DNA of 64,000 bases, taken from Aquisalimonas lutea. Its GTDB lineage: Bacteria > Pseudomonadota > Gammaproteobacteria > Nitrococcales > Aquisalimonadaceae. The position numbers were made by a program, and so were the translations under genes. How positions within the stretch are numbered: the first letter of the stretch is position 1; every line of letters starts with the position of its first letter. The notes under the pieces were generated by a model. That model did not search any database. It had not been told where the DNA came from and was given only the letters and a program-made list of their open reading frames with translations. The stretch is from assembly GCF_030409225.1 (NCBI RefSeq), contig NZ_JAUFPK010000004.1:449792-513791 (forward strand). The letters run 5' to 3'. This document shows, piece by piece, positions 42,653 through 51,516 of the stretch.

Positions 42653-44071
42653 TCAGCCCCCGGCCCGGGGTGCCGGCAGGCGCCGGCGCAGCGGGATCAA
42701 CCCCCGCGAGACCGGCCAGCCGTGGGTGCGAATCGTGTCCTCGATCCACAGCGGCAGGAAGATGATCAGGTCGTACACCTGCGTCAGCACCGAGCCCGCG
42801 AATGCGGTCAGGCTCGCCAGGAGCCGGAACGCCAGCATCAGGATCTGGAGCACCAGCGCCAGCAGCAGCGCCCCCGTGGCGCCGCCGTGGGCCATGGCGC
42901 CGGCCACGGGCACGCCCGTGAACACCAGGGCAAAGGGGAGAATCAGCACCAGGGTCGCCTCCATGCCCATGGCGGTCATCGTGCCCCAGTCCATGGCCGG
43001 AATCGCCTCCGGCGTGCCCCCGAAGCGCACCTGCAGGGCGGTGCAGGCAATGGCCAGGAGCACCATGCAGGCGTAGGCGAGCCAGAACAGCCAGCGCCGG
43101 ACGCTTTCGCCCATGGCATCGATCCCCGGGAACAGGTGCGTCACCCGGGTCGTCTCCAGGAGCAGCAGGCCCAGGAGAGCGACCGCGGCCAGCAGCAGCA
43201 CCGTAGCGGCCTGGCCCCGCCCGGGAAGCCCGTCCGCCAGGGGTGCGTTGCCCAGAAGCGCCACCACGGGCTCGACCACCAGATGCCAGAGCATGCCAAA
43301 GCCCAGGGCGGCGAGGCCCAGGCCCATCACGGAAAACCCGAACCGCCAGAGCGCGCCGCCGGCGAGGACGCCGATGCGCACGCGGTTCTCGCTGCGCAGG
43401 GTCTCGTAGGCCCGGATGCTGCCCAGGACCCGCTCGACCCGGTCCTGCAGCTGATCCAGGCGCTCGGTCATGCGCTCCAGGGCCCGCCGGACACGACGCC
43501 AGTGGGGCATGGTCCGGTGCAGGAGCAGATAGCGCCGACGCGCCGCCCGTCGGTAGGCGTCCAGCAGGTCCGCCCGCTGGGTCTCCAGTCCGTCCCGCAG
43601 GTCCTCCAGCGCCTGCTTGACGCTGGGATCCGCCGCGCCGAGCTCGGGGCCCAGGTTCTCGAGCATCTTCGGCCACCCCGGGACCTCCGGGGGCACGGCC
43701 CCGCTGCTGCGGTAGTCCGCCTCCACCCGCGACAAATGGTCCCGGAGATGCTGCTGCAGCGGCGGGAGGTCGGCGAGGCCGGTGTGCAGCTCCTCCTCCA
43801 GCCGCTCCACGTTCCAGTCCGCACGCCACAGTGCCCGCCGCTGGGCGTTGGCCACCAGGGTGGCCCGCGCCCAGGCGCGCACGTGGGCCTCGGCGTGGGC
43901 GCAGTAGCGCGCCAGGAGCCGGAACAGCCGGCGCACGCCGACGGCCACGATGCGGATCAGCGCGTGTGCCGGCTGCCGCGCGAAATAGCCGACGGCCATC
44001 ACCACCACGGCCCAGATCAGCACGTTCAACCCGGGGCTTGCCGTCAAAGCCAGGATGTCGCCTGCCGCCAT
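42653..44071 (-). CDS. Unrecognised multi-pass membrane protein
   Basis: A 472-residue protein that I do not recognise. One hydrophobic segment lies near the N terminus (about 12-30), then a long, mainly helical, highly charged region (about 45-240) rich in R, E, L and W with coiled-coil character, then five or six hydrophobic segments (about 250-450) and a basic tail ending in RRRLPAPRAGG. The ATG at 44069-44071 has AAGGAAAGGG upstream; an ATG 36 bases further up is possible. It diverges from ppk and precedes tetR on the same strand with a 61-base gap. A mechanosensitive or transport role could be imagined from the layout, but no motif supports one. Confidence 0.75.
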   Translation of the reverse strand: MAAGDILALTASPGLNVLIWAVVVMAVGYFARQPAHALIRIVAVGVRRLFRLLARYCAHAEAHVRAWARATLVANAQRRALWRADWNVERLEEELHTGLADLPPLQQHLRDHLSRVEADYRSSGAVPPEVPGWPKMLENLGPELGAADPSVKQALEDLRDGLETQRADLLDAYRRAARRRYLLLHRTMPHWRRVRRALERMTERLDQLQDRVERVLGSIRAYETLRSENRVRIGVLAGGALWRFGFSVMGLGLAALGFGMLWHLVVEPVVALLGNAPLADGLPGRGQAATVLLLAAVALLGLLLLETTRVTHLFPGIDAMGESVRRWLFWLAYACMVLLAIACTALQVRFGGTPEAIPAMDWGTMTAMGMEATLVLILPFALVFTGVPVAGAMAHGGATGALLLALVLQILMLAFRLLASLTAFAGSVLTQVYDLIIFLPLWIEDTIRTHGWPVSRGLIPLRRRLPAPRAGG

Positions 44072-44222
44072 TGCCCTTTCCTTTCCGTTTACGACGCCGA
44101 CACGCATTGCCCTTTCGCGGCGGCGCCGGCCGCCCGTTGGAGGTGCGCGCGTGCAGGATGCGGCACGAGTGTCCTATCGCCTAGTATGCGTGGCAGGGTG
44201 ATCAAAGCGCAAAAAACGGTTC

Positions 44223-44240
44223 CTGTAACGGAACTGTCAT
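44223..44240 (+). promoter_or_regulatory. Pho box upstream of ppk
   Basis: CTGTAAC (44223-44229), four bases (GGAA), then CTGTCAT (44234-44240): two 7-base direct repeats spaced as in the PhoB consensus, the second a perfect match. It lies 57 bases before the ppk ATG. It predicts induction of polyphosphate kinase under phosphate limitation. Confidence 0.65.
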
Positions 44241-44297
44241 CCCGGCGAGGTAGCGTCTGCCATCCCGCGGTCCCGGACAATGCCCGGAAGGAGCTTC

Positions 44298-46373
44298 ATG
44301 GATACCCCGGATCTGAAACACCCGGACCTGTACATCAACCGCCATCTGAGCATGCTCGAGTTCACCGACCGTGTCCTCGACCAGGCGCGGGATCCGGACG
44401 TCCCCCTGCTGGAGCGGCTGCGCTTTCTGTGCATTGTCAGCACCATCCTCGATGAATTCTTCGAGATCCGGGTCGCGGGGCTCAAGCAGGCGCACGAGCT
44501 CGGTTCCACCCAGGCGGGCGCGGACAATCGCACGCCCCAGGAGATCCTGCGCGGCATCAGCGAGCGCACGCGCACCCTGGTGGGCGAGCAGTACCGCGTG
44601 CTCAACGACGAGCTCATCCCCGCCCTGGATGCCGAGGGCATCCGCTTCGTGCGCCGCGACGAGTGGACCACCACGCAGCAGGAATGGGTCCAGGAGTACT
44701 TCGAGGACGCGCTGCTGCCGGTTCTCAGCCCCCTGGGCCTGGACCCGGCGCACCCGTTCCCGCGGATTCTCAACAAGAGCCTGAACTTCATCGTCGAGCT
44801 GGAAGGCAAGGACGCCTTCGGCCGCAACAGCGGCATGGCCGTGGTCCAGGCGCCGCGCTCGCTGCCCCGGCTCATCCCGGTGCCCGAGCACGCGGCCACG
44901 GCGTCCTGCGAGTTCGTCTTCCTGTCCTCCATGATCCACGCCCAGGTGCACCAGCTCTTCCCGGGCATGACGGTCAAGGGCTGCTTCCAGTTCCGGGTCA
45001 CCCGCAACAGCGACCTGTACGTGGACGAAGAGGAGGTCGACGACCTGCTGGTCGCCATGGAAGGCGAGCTGCAGTCCCGGCGCTACGGCGACGCCGTGCG
45101 CCTGGAGGTGGCCGCCAACTGCCCCGAGCACATGGTCCGCTTTCTCTTGGAGGAGTTCGAGCTCACCAGCGAGGATCTCTACCAGGTGGACGGCCCGGTG
45201 AATGTCAACCGGCTCATGGCCATCTGCGACAGCGTCAACCGGCCGGACCTGACATTCCCGGCCTTCACCCCCAGCGTGCCGCCGGAGGTCAGCCACAGCA
45301 GCAACATCTTCAAGCTGCTGCGCCACCAGGACGTGCTCCTGCACCATCCGTTCGAGTCCTTCGCGCCGGTGCTGGACTTCGTCCGCCAGGCCGCCCAGGA
45401 CCCGCGCGTACTCGCCATCAAGCAGACCCTCTACCGCACCGGCCCGGAGTCCGCCGTCGTGGACTCGCTGGTCAGCGCCGCGCGGGCGGGCAAGGAGGTG
45501 ACCGTCGTCATCGAGCTGCGCGCGCGCTTCGACGAAGAGGCGAACATCCAGCTCGCCAACCGCCTCCAGGACGCCGGGGCCCACGTCGTCTACGGCGTGG
45601 TCGGGCACAAGACCCACGCCAAGATGCTCCTGGTGGTCCGCCGGGAGAACGGCAAGCTGCGCAACTACGTCCATCTGGGCACGGGCAACTACCACTCCCG
45701 CACGGCGCGGCTGTACACCGACTACGGCCTGCTCACCGCCGACCGCACCACGGGCGAGGACGTGCACAAGATCTTCCTGCAGCTCACCAGCCTGGGCAAG
45801 GTCGCCCGCCTGGAGAAGCTGCTGGAGTCGCCGTTCACGCTGTTCGAGACGCTCATCGCCGGCATCGAGCGGGAGGCCGGGCACGCGCGGGCGGGGCGTG
45901 AGGCCCGGATCCTCATCAAGGTCAACGCCCTGGTGGAGCCGCGCACCATCCAGGCCCTCTACGCCGCCTCCTGCGCCGGAGTGGAGATCGACCTCATCGT
46001 CCGCGGCATGTGCTGCCTGCGGCCGGGCGTACCCGGCGTCTCCGATCGCATCCGGGTGCGCTCGGTGGTCGGCCGGTTTCTTGAGCACACGCGGGTGTTC
46101 TACTTCGCCAACGGCGGCGATCCGGTGCTCATGGCCTCCAGCGCCGACTGCATGGAACGCAACTTCTTCCGCCGCGTGGAGACCGCGTTCCCCATCGAGC
46201 GCCCGGAGCTGAGGGAGCAGGTGCTCCGGGATCTGGACTACTACCTGCGGGACAACACCCAGGCATGGCTGCTGCAGCCCGACGGCACGTACGTGCGCGC
46301 CCGCCCGGAGGGCGACGAGCCCCCGTTCAGCTCCCAGCAGGAGCTGCTGCGCACGCTGGCGGAGCAGTCGTAG
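44298..46373 (+). CDS. ppk: Polyphosphate kinase Ppk1
   Basis: Reversibly makes polyphosphate from ATP. The 691 residues begin YINRHLSMLEFTDRVLDQA, the Ppk1 N-terminal domain, and carry VLAIKQTLYRTGPES, the autophosphorylated His of HKTHAKM (H440), RNYVHLGTGNYH and the second conserved His region LRPGVPGVSDRIRVRS. The frame opens at an ATG at 44280, but AAGGAG at 44287-44292 serves the ATG at 44298. A Pho box lies upstream. It converges with sixA-ppx, so synthesis and breakdown genes face each other. Confidence 0.96.
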   Translation: MDTPDLKHPDLYINRHLSMLEFTDRVLDQARDPDVPLLERLRFLCIVSTILDEFFEIRVAGLKQAHELGSTQAGADNRTPQEILRGISERTRTLVGEQYRVLNDELIPALDAEGIRFVRRDEWTTTQQEWVQEYFEDALLPVLSPLGLDPAHPFPRILNKSLNFIVELEGKDAFGRNSGMAVVQAPRSLPRLIPVPEHAATASCEFVFLSSMIHAQVHQLFPGMTVKGCFQFRVTRNSDLYVDEEEVDDLLVAMEGELQSRRYGDAVRLEVAANCPEHMVRFLLEEFELTSEDLYQVDGPVNVNRLMAICDSVNRPDLTFPAFTPSVPPEVSHSSNIFKLLRHQDVLLHHPFESFAPVLDFVRQAAQDPRVLAIKQTLYRTGPESAVVDSLVSAARAGKEVTVVIELRARFDEEANIQLANRLQDAGAHVVYGVVGHKTHAKMLLVVRRENGKLRNYVHLGTGNYHSRTARLYTDYGLLTADRTTGEDVHKIFLQLTSLGKVARLEKLLESPFTLFETLIAGIEREAGHARAGREARILIKVNALVEPRTIQALYAASCAGVEIDLIVRGMCCLRPGVPGVSDRIRVRSVVGRFLEHTRVFYFANGGDPVLMASSADCMERNFFRRVETAFPIERPELREQVLRDLDYYLRDNTQAWLLQPDGTYVRARPEGDEPPFSSQQELLRTLAEQS

Positions 46374-46415
46374 GGTGCCTGGGCGCTGGGCGCCCGGGGC
46401 TGCAGGGCCCTTGTC

Positions 46416-46493
46416 TGTCGGGGCTGAAGCCCCTCCCACACCAGCCCGGGAAGGCGGTGGGTGTCTTTTGTGGGAGGGGCTTCAGCCCCGACA
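46416..46493. repeat. Inverted REP-like pair between ppk and ppx
   Basis: A 25-base arm starting TGTCGGGGCTGAAGCCCC (46416-46440) and its exact reverse complement (46469-46493) are separated by 28 bases. Each arm also contains the internal palindrome GGGGCTGAAGCCCC. The pair sits between convergent genes and could stop transcription both ways. A decayed third unit (GGGATTTCACCCCGACAGG) follows near 46540. Confidence 0.8.
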
Positions 46494-46594
46494 GTCCCCG
46501 CAGTACCACAGCCCCGTGCCCTGAAACTGCCGCCGTGGCAGGGATTTCACCCCGACAGGCACGACGGTACGGCAGGCCACCCCGACCTGCGGCG

Positions 46595-48142
46595 TCAGGC
46601 CCCGTCAGAGCCGCCCGCATCGTCGCCGGGCATCGGCCCCTGCGGAATCTCCAGCGTGAACCCCACCCGGGCCAGGGCCTGTGCCTCGGCCTCGAGATCC
46701 GCGGCGGTCAGGGGATGGGTTGCCAGCCAGCCTTCGGGGAACGCCAGGGTCAGGCGGGCACCGTCGGCGGTCAGCGTCAGCGCCGGGGCCTGCTCCTCCA
46801 GGCGGCTGCGGTGCAGGATGACCGCCAGGCGCAGCAGCGGAACCAGGCGCCAGACGCGGTGCTGGCGGCTCTCGGGCACGGCGTCCAGCGCCTTGCGCGC
46901 GACCTTGCGCCGGTGACACCGGATCAGGGCCCCGAGCACCGCCTGATCCTGCCCGGAGAACCCGCCCAGGTCGCCGTTGCGCGCGACGTACTCGCCGTGG
47001 CGGTGATAGCCGCCGTGGGCGATGTCCAGGCCGATCTCGTGGAGCCGCGCGGCCCAGTCGAGCCAGCGCCGGGCTTCGCCGTCCAGCGCCCAGGGACCCG
47101 CCGCCTGCTCGAACAGCGCGTCCGCCGTCCGGGCGACCCGGGCCGCGTGCTCGGTGTCGACGTGATACCGGCTGGCCAGGGCCGCCACGGTCTGGTCGCG
47201 CACGTCGTGGTACTCGATACGCCCCACCAGGTCGTGGATCACGCCCTCGCGCAGCGCGCCGTCGGAAACGGCCATGCGTTCGATGCCCAGGGCCCGGAAG
47301 ATCCCCTGGAGCACGACCACCCCTGCAGCGAACACCGGCCTGCGGTCCGCCTCCAGCCCGGATAGATCCAGCCGGTCGCTGCGGCCGGCCCGGAGCACGC
47401 GGGCGCGCAGGTCCGCGAGGTCGTCCCGCTGGATGCACTGGCTGTCGCCCCCCAGCTCGGCGATCACCGCCTGCACGGCCTTGATGGTACCGGAGGCCCC
47501 GACGGCGGCATCCCAAGCGCCGTCGCGGTAGTGCCCGATCACCGGCTCGACGGCGACGCCCACCTCCAGCTCCGCCCGGTTCAGCGTGCGCTTGCTCCAG
47601 CGGCCCTCGGGGAAGAACCGGCGGGTGATGCTCACGCAGCCCACTTCGAGGCTGTCCATGCGGCGGGGCTGGAGCCCCTGCCCCAGGACCAGCTCGGTGC
47701 TGCCGCCGCCGATATCCACCACCAGGCGCCGCCGGCCGTCGTCGGCCAGGCTGCGGGCGACACCGAGATAGATCAGGCGCGCCTCCTCGACCCCGGAGAC
47801 CACTTCCACCGGGTGTCCCAGCGCCTCCTCGGCGGCGGCCATGAACGCCCGGGCGTCGCGCATCTCCCGCAGGGTATTGGTCCCTACCACGCGCACGCAG
47901 CCCCGCGGCAGCCCCTGCAGCCGCTGGCCGAACTTCTGCAGGGCATCCAGCGCCCGATTGCGGACATCGGGGTGCAGACGGCCGCGCCGGTCCAGCCCCT
48001 CGCCCAGGCGGACCATGAGCTTGAGGCGGTCAAGGACCTGGAGATCGCCGTGGTGGCGGCGCGCCACCACCATGTGGAAGCTGTTGGACCCCAGGTCCAC
48101 CGCCGCCACGGTATCGGAGATCAATGCATCCGGCGCACTCAT
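46595..48142 (-). CDS. ppx: Exopolyphosphatase Ppx/GppA
   Basis: Cleaves terminal phosphates from polyphosphate (GppA paralogues also cleave pppGpp). The 515 residues contain the ASKHA phosphate loops AAVDLGSNSFHMVVAR (about 13-28) and VVDIGGGSTELVLG (about 140-153), GCVSITRRFF, and a C-terminal HD-like helical region (HEIGLDIAHGGYHRHGEYV). It overlaps sixA by four bases (ATGA) and is last in that operon. Length fits Ppx. Confidence 0.94.
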   Translation of the reverse strand: MSAPDALISDTVAAVDLGSNSFHMVVARRHHGDLQVLDRLKLMVRLGEGLDRRGRLHPDVRNRALDALQKFGQRLQGLPRGCVRVVGTNTLREMRDARAFMAAAEEALGHPVEVVSGVEEARLIYLGVARSLADDGRRRLVVDIGGGSTELVLGQGLQPRRMDSLEVGCVSITRRFFPEGRWSKRTLNRAELEVGVAVEPVIGHYRDGAWDAAVGASGTIKAVQAVIAELGGDSQCIQRDDLADLRARVLRAGRSDRLDLSGLEADRRPVFAAGVVVLQGIFRALGIERMAVSDGALREGVIHDLVGRIEYHDVRDQTVAALASRYHVDTEHAARVARTADALFEQAAGPWALDGEARRWLDWAARLHEIGLDIAHGGYHRHGEYVARNGDLGGFSGQDQAVLGALIRCHRRKVARKALDAVPESRQHRVWRLVPLLRLAVILHRSRLEEQAPALTLTADGARLTLAFPEGWLATHPLTAADLEAEAQALARVGFTLEIPQGPMPGDDAGGSDGA

Positions 48143-48639
48143 CGGCCACGCCGGCGGAAGCCGAGGGCGGGAGGCAGGAACGCGGCCAGCCGCCCCGCCC
48201 CGGGCCGCAATGGGCCGGGGAACTCCACCAGCGCCACGCCCGCCTTGCGGAAACGGGCGGGGCCGATGGCCTCGCCGGTCAGCGCCATCCCCAGGAGCAG
48301 GTTCATCTGCGGCTCGTGTCCCACCAGGGCGATGGTATCCACGTCGGTATCGCCGGCCAGCCGCGTGTAGACGGCGCCGGGGTCGGCCCCCGGCGCCAGG
48401 CCGGGGAACACCTCCCGCTCGCCCACCGCGACCGCCTCGGCGATGAGATCGGCCGTCTCGCGGGCACGCAGCAGGTCGCTGCTCACCAGGCGGTCCAGCC
48501 GTTCCACCAGGCCGGCCAGGTCGGCCGCCACGGCGGCGGTTCGCTCCCGGCCCCGGGCGGTCAGGGCGCGGTCGGCATCCGGCTGGCCCGGGGCGGCGTC
48601 CTCGGCGATGCCGTGCCGGATGAGAAGGAGTTGCTGCAT
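48139..48639 (-). CDS. sixA: Phosphohistidine phosphatase SixA
   Basis: Histidine-phosphatase-fold protein of 166 residues that removes phosphate from phosphohistidine in signalling proteins (ArcB, NPr in E. coli). Motifs: LLIRHGIAED (catalytic H9), SSDLLRARETADLI and LVGHEPQMNLLLGMAL. A very long frame extends upstream antisense to typA; the ATG at 48637-48639 is chosen for its family N terminus and GAGGTGAA ribosome site. It is coupled to ppx by a 4-base overlap. Confidence 0.93.
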   Translation of the reverse strand: MQQLLLIRHGIAEDAAPGQPDADRALTARGRERTAAVAADLAGLVERLDRLVSSDLLRARETADLIAEAVAVGEREVFPGLAPGADPGAVYTRLAGDTDVDTIALVGHEPQMNLLLGMALTGEAIGPARFRKAGVALVEFPGPLRPGAGRLAAFLPPALGFRRRGR

Positions 48640-48885
48640 GGATTCACCTCGCCGAAACCACTGCGGCCCGCCAGTCTGCCACAGACAAGGAGCGTAACGT
48701 ATTGCCGATCCGGGAATTGCGTTTGGAGATTGGTTCAGCGTTTCCCTTGAGTCCTGCCCCTTTGACGCGGATAATGCCGCCACCCGCGAGGGGGTTCCCC
48801 GACCGGGACGACTCGGGCCGCCGGGCCCGCCCTGCTTTCCGAGCCCCTCGCATTCGCGATTTCCCGAACCGACGGACGACGCAAC

Positions 48886-50709
48886 GTGATCGAAAACCTT
48901 CGCAACATCGCCATTATCGCCCACGTGGACCACGGCAAGACCACGCTGGTCGACCGCCTGCTCCAGCAGTCCGGCACCCTGGACAGCCGCAGCCCCCAGA
49001 CCGAGCGCATGATGGACTCCAACGATCTGGAGAAAGAGCGCGGCATCACCATCCTGTCCAAGAACACCGCCATCCGCTGGCAGGACTACCGCATCAACAT
49101 CGTGGATACCCCGGGGCACGCCGACTTCGGCGGCGAGGTCGAGCGGGTCATGTCCATGGTCGACTCGGTGCTTCTGCTGGTGGACGCCGTGGACGGTCCC
49201 ATGCCGCAGACGCGCTTCGTCACCCAGAAGGCGCTGGAGCAGGGCCTCAACCCCATGGTGGTGATCAACAAGATCGACCGCCCCGGCGCCCGGCCGGACT
49301 GGGTGCTGGACCAGACCTTCGATCTCTTCGACCGCCTGGGCGCCAGCGACGAGCAGCTGGACTTCCCGGTCATCTACGCCTCGGCGCTCAACGGCTACGC
49401 CAGCGAGGACCCGGAGCGCCGGGACGGCGACATGCAGCCGCTGTTCCAGGCCATTGCCGACGGCGTCAAGCCGCCGGACGTGGACCCGGACGGGCCGCTG
49501 CAGCTGCAGGTCTCGTCGCTGGACTACAGCAGCTACGTCGGCGTCATCGGCGTCGGCCGCATCAAGCGCGGCCGGCTGCGGACCAACACCCAGGTGAGCG
49601 TCATCGACCGGCACGGCAAGAAGCGCTCGGGGCGGGTCCTGCAGGTGCTCAGCTACCTGGGCCTGGAGCGCACCGAGGTCAGCGAGGCCAATGCCGGCGA
49701 CATCATCGCCTTCACCGGCGTGGACAACCTGCACATCTCCGACACGCTGTGCGACCCGGCCCATCCGGAAGCGCTGCCCGCGCTCACCGTGGACGAGCCC
49801 ACGGTGAGCATGACCTTCGTGGTCAACGACTCGCCCTTCTGCGGCCGCGAGGGCAAGTACATCACCTCGCGGCAGATCCGCGAGCGCCTGGAGCGGGAGC
49901 TGCTGCACAACGTGGCGCTGCGGGTGGAGCCCACCGACGACCCGGAGAAGTTCCGCGTCTCCGGCCGCGGCGAGCTGCACCTGGGCGTGCTCATCGAGAA
50001 CATGCGCCGGGAGGGCTACGAGCTGGCCGTCTCGCGCCCCGAGGTCATCGTCCGCGAGGTGGACGGCGTCAAGCAGGAACCCTACGAGCAGCTCACCGTG
50101 GACGTCCCCGAGGACTGCCAGGGCGCCGTCATGGAGAAGCTCGGCGAGCGCGGCGGCGAGATGACCAACATGATGCCGGACGGCCGCGGGCGCGTACGCA
50201 TGGACTACACCATGCCGGCGCGCGGGCTGATCGGCTTCCGCACGGAGTTCCTCACCGCCACCTCCGGTGACGGTCTCATGTACCACGTCTTCGACCACTA
50301 CGGCCCGTATCGCGGCCGTTCCCTGGGCCAGCGGCCCCACGGCGTGCAGATCGCCAACGCCGCCGGCAAGGCGGTGGCCTACGCCCTGTTCACCCTGCAG
50401 AACCGGGGCAAGCTGTTCGTGGGCCACGGCGACGAGGTCTACGAGGGCATGGTCATCGGCACGCATTCCCGCGAGAACGACCTGGTGGTCAATCCCCTCA
50501 AGGCCAAGCAGCTCACCAACGTGCGCGCCGCCGGCACCGACGAGAGCCTGGACCTGACCCCGCCCGTGCGGTTCACCCTGGAACAGGCCCTGGAGTTCAT
50601 CGACGACGACGAGCTGGTGGAAGTCACCCCCAAGGCCGTCCGCGTGCGCAAGAAGCTCCTCAAGGAGCACGAGCGCAAGCGCGCCAGCCGGGCCGCGGCA
50701 ACGGCGTAG
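48886..50709 (+). CDS. typA: Ribosome-associated GTPase TypA/BipA
   Basis: EF-G-like GTPase active in ribosome assembly and stress growth. The 607 residues show G1 AHVDHGKTT (13-21), [25 protein letters not shown] and SALNGYA, then EF-G-like domains II, III and V and the TypA-specific C-terminal domain ([21 protein letters not shown]). The start is GTG at 48886 (reads as [17 protein letters not shown]), which matches the family exactly; no ATG is available. No clear purine-rich ribosome site is visible. Confidence 0.97.
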   Translation: MIENLRNIAIIAHVDHGKTTLVDRLLQQSGTLDSRSPQTERMMDSNDLEKERGITILSKNTAIRWQDYRINIVDTPGHADFGGEVERVMSMVDSVLLLVDAVDGPMPQTRFVTQKALEQGLNPMVVINKIDRPGARPDWVLDQTFDLFDRLGASDEQLDFPVIYASALNGYASEDPERRDGDMQPLFQAIADGVKPPDVDPDGPLQLQVSSLDYSSYVGVIGVGRIKRGRLRTNTQVSVIDRHGKKRSGRVLQVLSYLGLERTEVSEANAGDIIAFTGVDNLHISDTLCDPAHPEALPALTVDEPTVSMTFVVNDSPFCGREGKYITSRQIRERLERELLHNVALRVEPTDDPEKFRVSGRGELHLGVLIENMRREGYELAVSRPEVIVREVDGVKQEPYEQLTVDVPEDCQGAVMEKLGERGGEMTNMMPDGRGRVRMDYTMPARGLIGFRTEFLTATSGDGLMYHVFDHYGPYRGRSLGQRPHGVQIANAAGKAVAYALFTLQNRGKLFVGHGDEVYEGMVIGTHSRENDLVVNPLKAKQLTNVRAAGTDESLDLTPPVRFTLEQALEFIDDDELVEVTPKAVRVRKKLLKEHERKRASRAAATA

Positions 50710-50756
50710 GCTGGAGCTTCAGATCTGCCGGAATCGGACGTGAGCCCGATTCCGGG

Positions 50757-50869
50757 GCGCTGGTGCGGGGGCTTCCGGTCACGGACACGCCGTGAATACA
50801 TCCATGTAGGCTCGACTGCGGCCGTCCTGGCCGCAGACGGTCCGTGACCGGAAGCCCCCGCACCAGCGC
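50757..50869. repeat. Type-1 capped repeat, copy 1
   Basis: A perfect 30-bp inverted repeat (50757-50786 with 50840-50869) encloses 53 bases. The part from 50778 to 50848 (71 bases, including nine bases of each arm) recurs, reversed, at 61626-61696 with a single difference; the outer arms do not. Inside are CTGCGGCC/GGCCGCAG (5-base loop) and TACA/TGTA (4-base loop), so the element can fold as a long stem with two apical hairpins. It begins 47 bases after the typA stop. Confidence 0.9.
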
Positions 50870-50916
50870 GTGCCACGGTTCGGCCTTCGGGGATGCACCA
50901 ACGTTTGACGGTGCCC

Positions 50917-51147
50917 GTCGGTGGTTGCCGGGGGTACGTTGCGGTGGGCGACTTGCGAAGCGCCGGAGCGCAGGCCGCCCGGCCCCGAAGGGGTGGCCGC
51001 AGGGATGCGGCCACCGGCTGTCAGCACAGGGATGTGCTGTCAGCCGGCCAGGCCGGAGCGGAGGATAGGCTTCCTGCTTCACCCGAAGCAGGAAACCGTA
51101 AGCGGAGCTCCGGAGCCCACCGCAACGTACCCCCGGCAACCACCGAC
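50917..51147. repeat. Type-2 capped repeat, copy A
   Basis: Arms of 33 bp (50917-50949 and 51115-51147) are perfectly complementary and enclose 165 bases. The interior, shared with copy B, folds into several hairpins: GCGC/GCGC, CCCC/GGGG, GGTGGCCGCA/TGCGGCCACC (50992-51001, 51006-51015), GGCTGTCAGCACA with its partner (51016-51045), and CCGGAGC/GCTCCGG (51053-51059, 51107-51113), which surrounds a private 10-bp hairpin (51071-51094). Confidence 0.9.
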
Positions 51148-51247
51148 CCAGCCGCAAGCCTCGTCATCAACCGCACGGATTCTCCAACCTATTCCAGGGC
51201 CCACTTCTGGTGGCCTATCGACATCACCGCAACAAGACCCACACATT

Positions 51248-51458
51248 AAGTGATCGGCGGCGGGAATCGGGTTGGGCGACTTTGCGCAGCGCCGGAGCGC
51301 AGGGCGCCCGGCCCCGAAGGGGTGGTGGCACGGATGCCGCCACCGGCTGTCAGCACAGGGATGTGCTGTCAGCCGGCCAGCCCGGAGCGAAGGGTAGGAA
51401 GCTCTGCTTCCGTAAGCGAAGCTCCGGAGCCCAACCCGATTCCCGCCGCCGATCACTT
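51248..51458. repeat. Type-2 capped repeat, copy B
   Basis: Arms of 30 bp (51248-51277 and 51429-51458), perfectly complementary and unlike those of copy A, enclose 151 bases. The interior matches copy A closely; the hairpin GGTGGTGGCA/TGCCGCCACC (51321-51330, 51335-51344) differs from A by one compensatory pair and one wobble. The apical hairpin is GGAAGC/GCTTCC (51397-51402, 51406-51411) instead of the 10-bp one of A. Confidence 0.9.
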
Positions 51459-51516
51459 CCCCCGCCCGTAAGCCATTCACGCCGTCGGCGGCGCGAATCG
51501 GATCATGCACCAGATC

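Larger units (their letters stand above)
50710..51516. other. 807-base palindrome-rich intergenic region
   Basis: No protein gene is supported here. From left: a 10-bp hairpin (CCGGAATCGG 50728-50737, CCGATTCCGG 50746-50755), a type-1 capped repeat (50757-50869), and two type-2 capped repeats (50917-51147 and 51248-51458). The 100 bases between the type-2 copies are less GC-rich and carry nothing recognised. Confidence 0.85.

Noticed and set aside
48640-50670. Long upstream extension of the sixA frame
   Set aside because: Antisense to typA; SixA begins at the RHG-containing N terminus at 48639.
50917-51458. Retron-type ncRNA, because the elements are closed by inverted repeats
   Set aside because: No reverse transcriptase gene is nearby, the arms differ between copies, and no msr/msd layout is apparent.
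50917-51458. CRISPR array or integron attC array
   Set aside because: Only two long units with branched hairpins; no short regular repeats and spacers, no cas or integrase genes, no gene cassettes.
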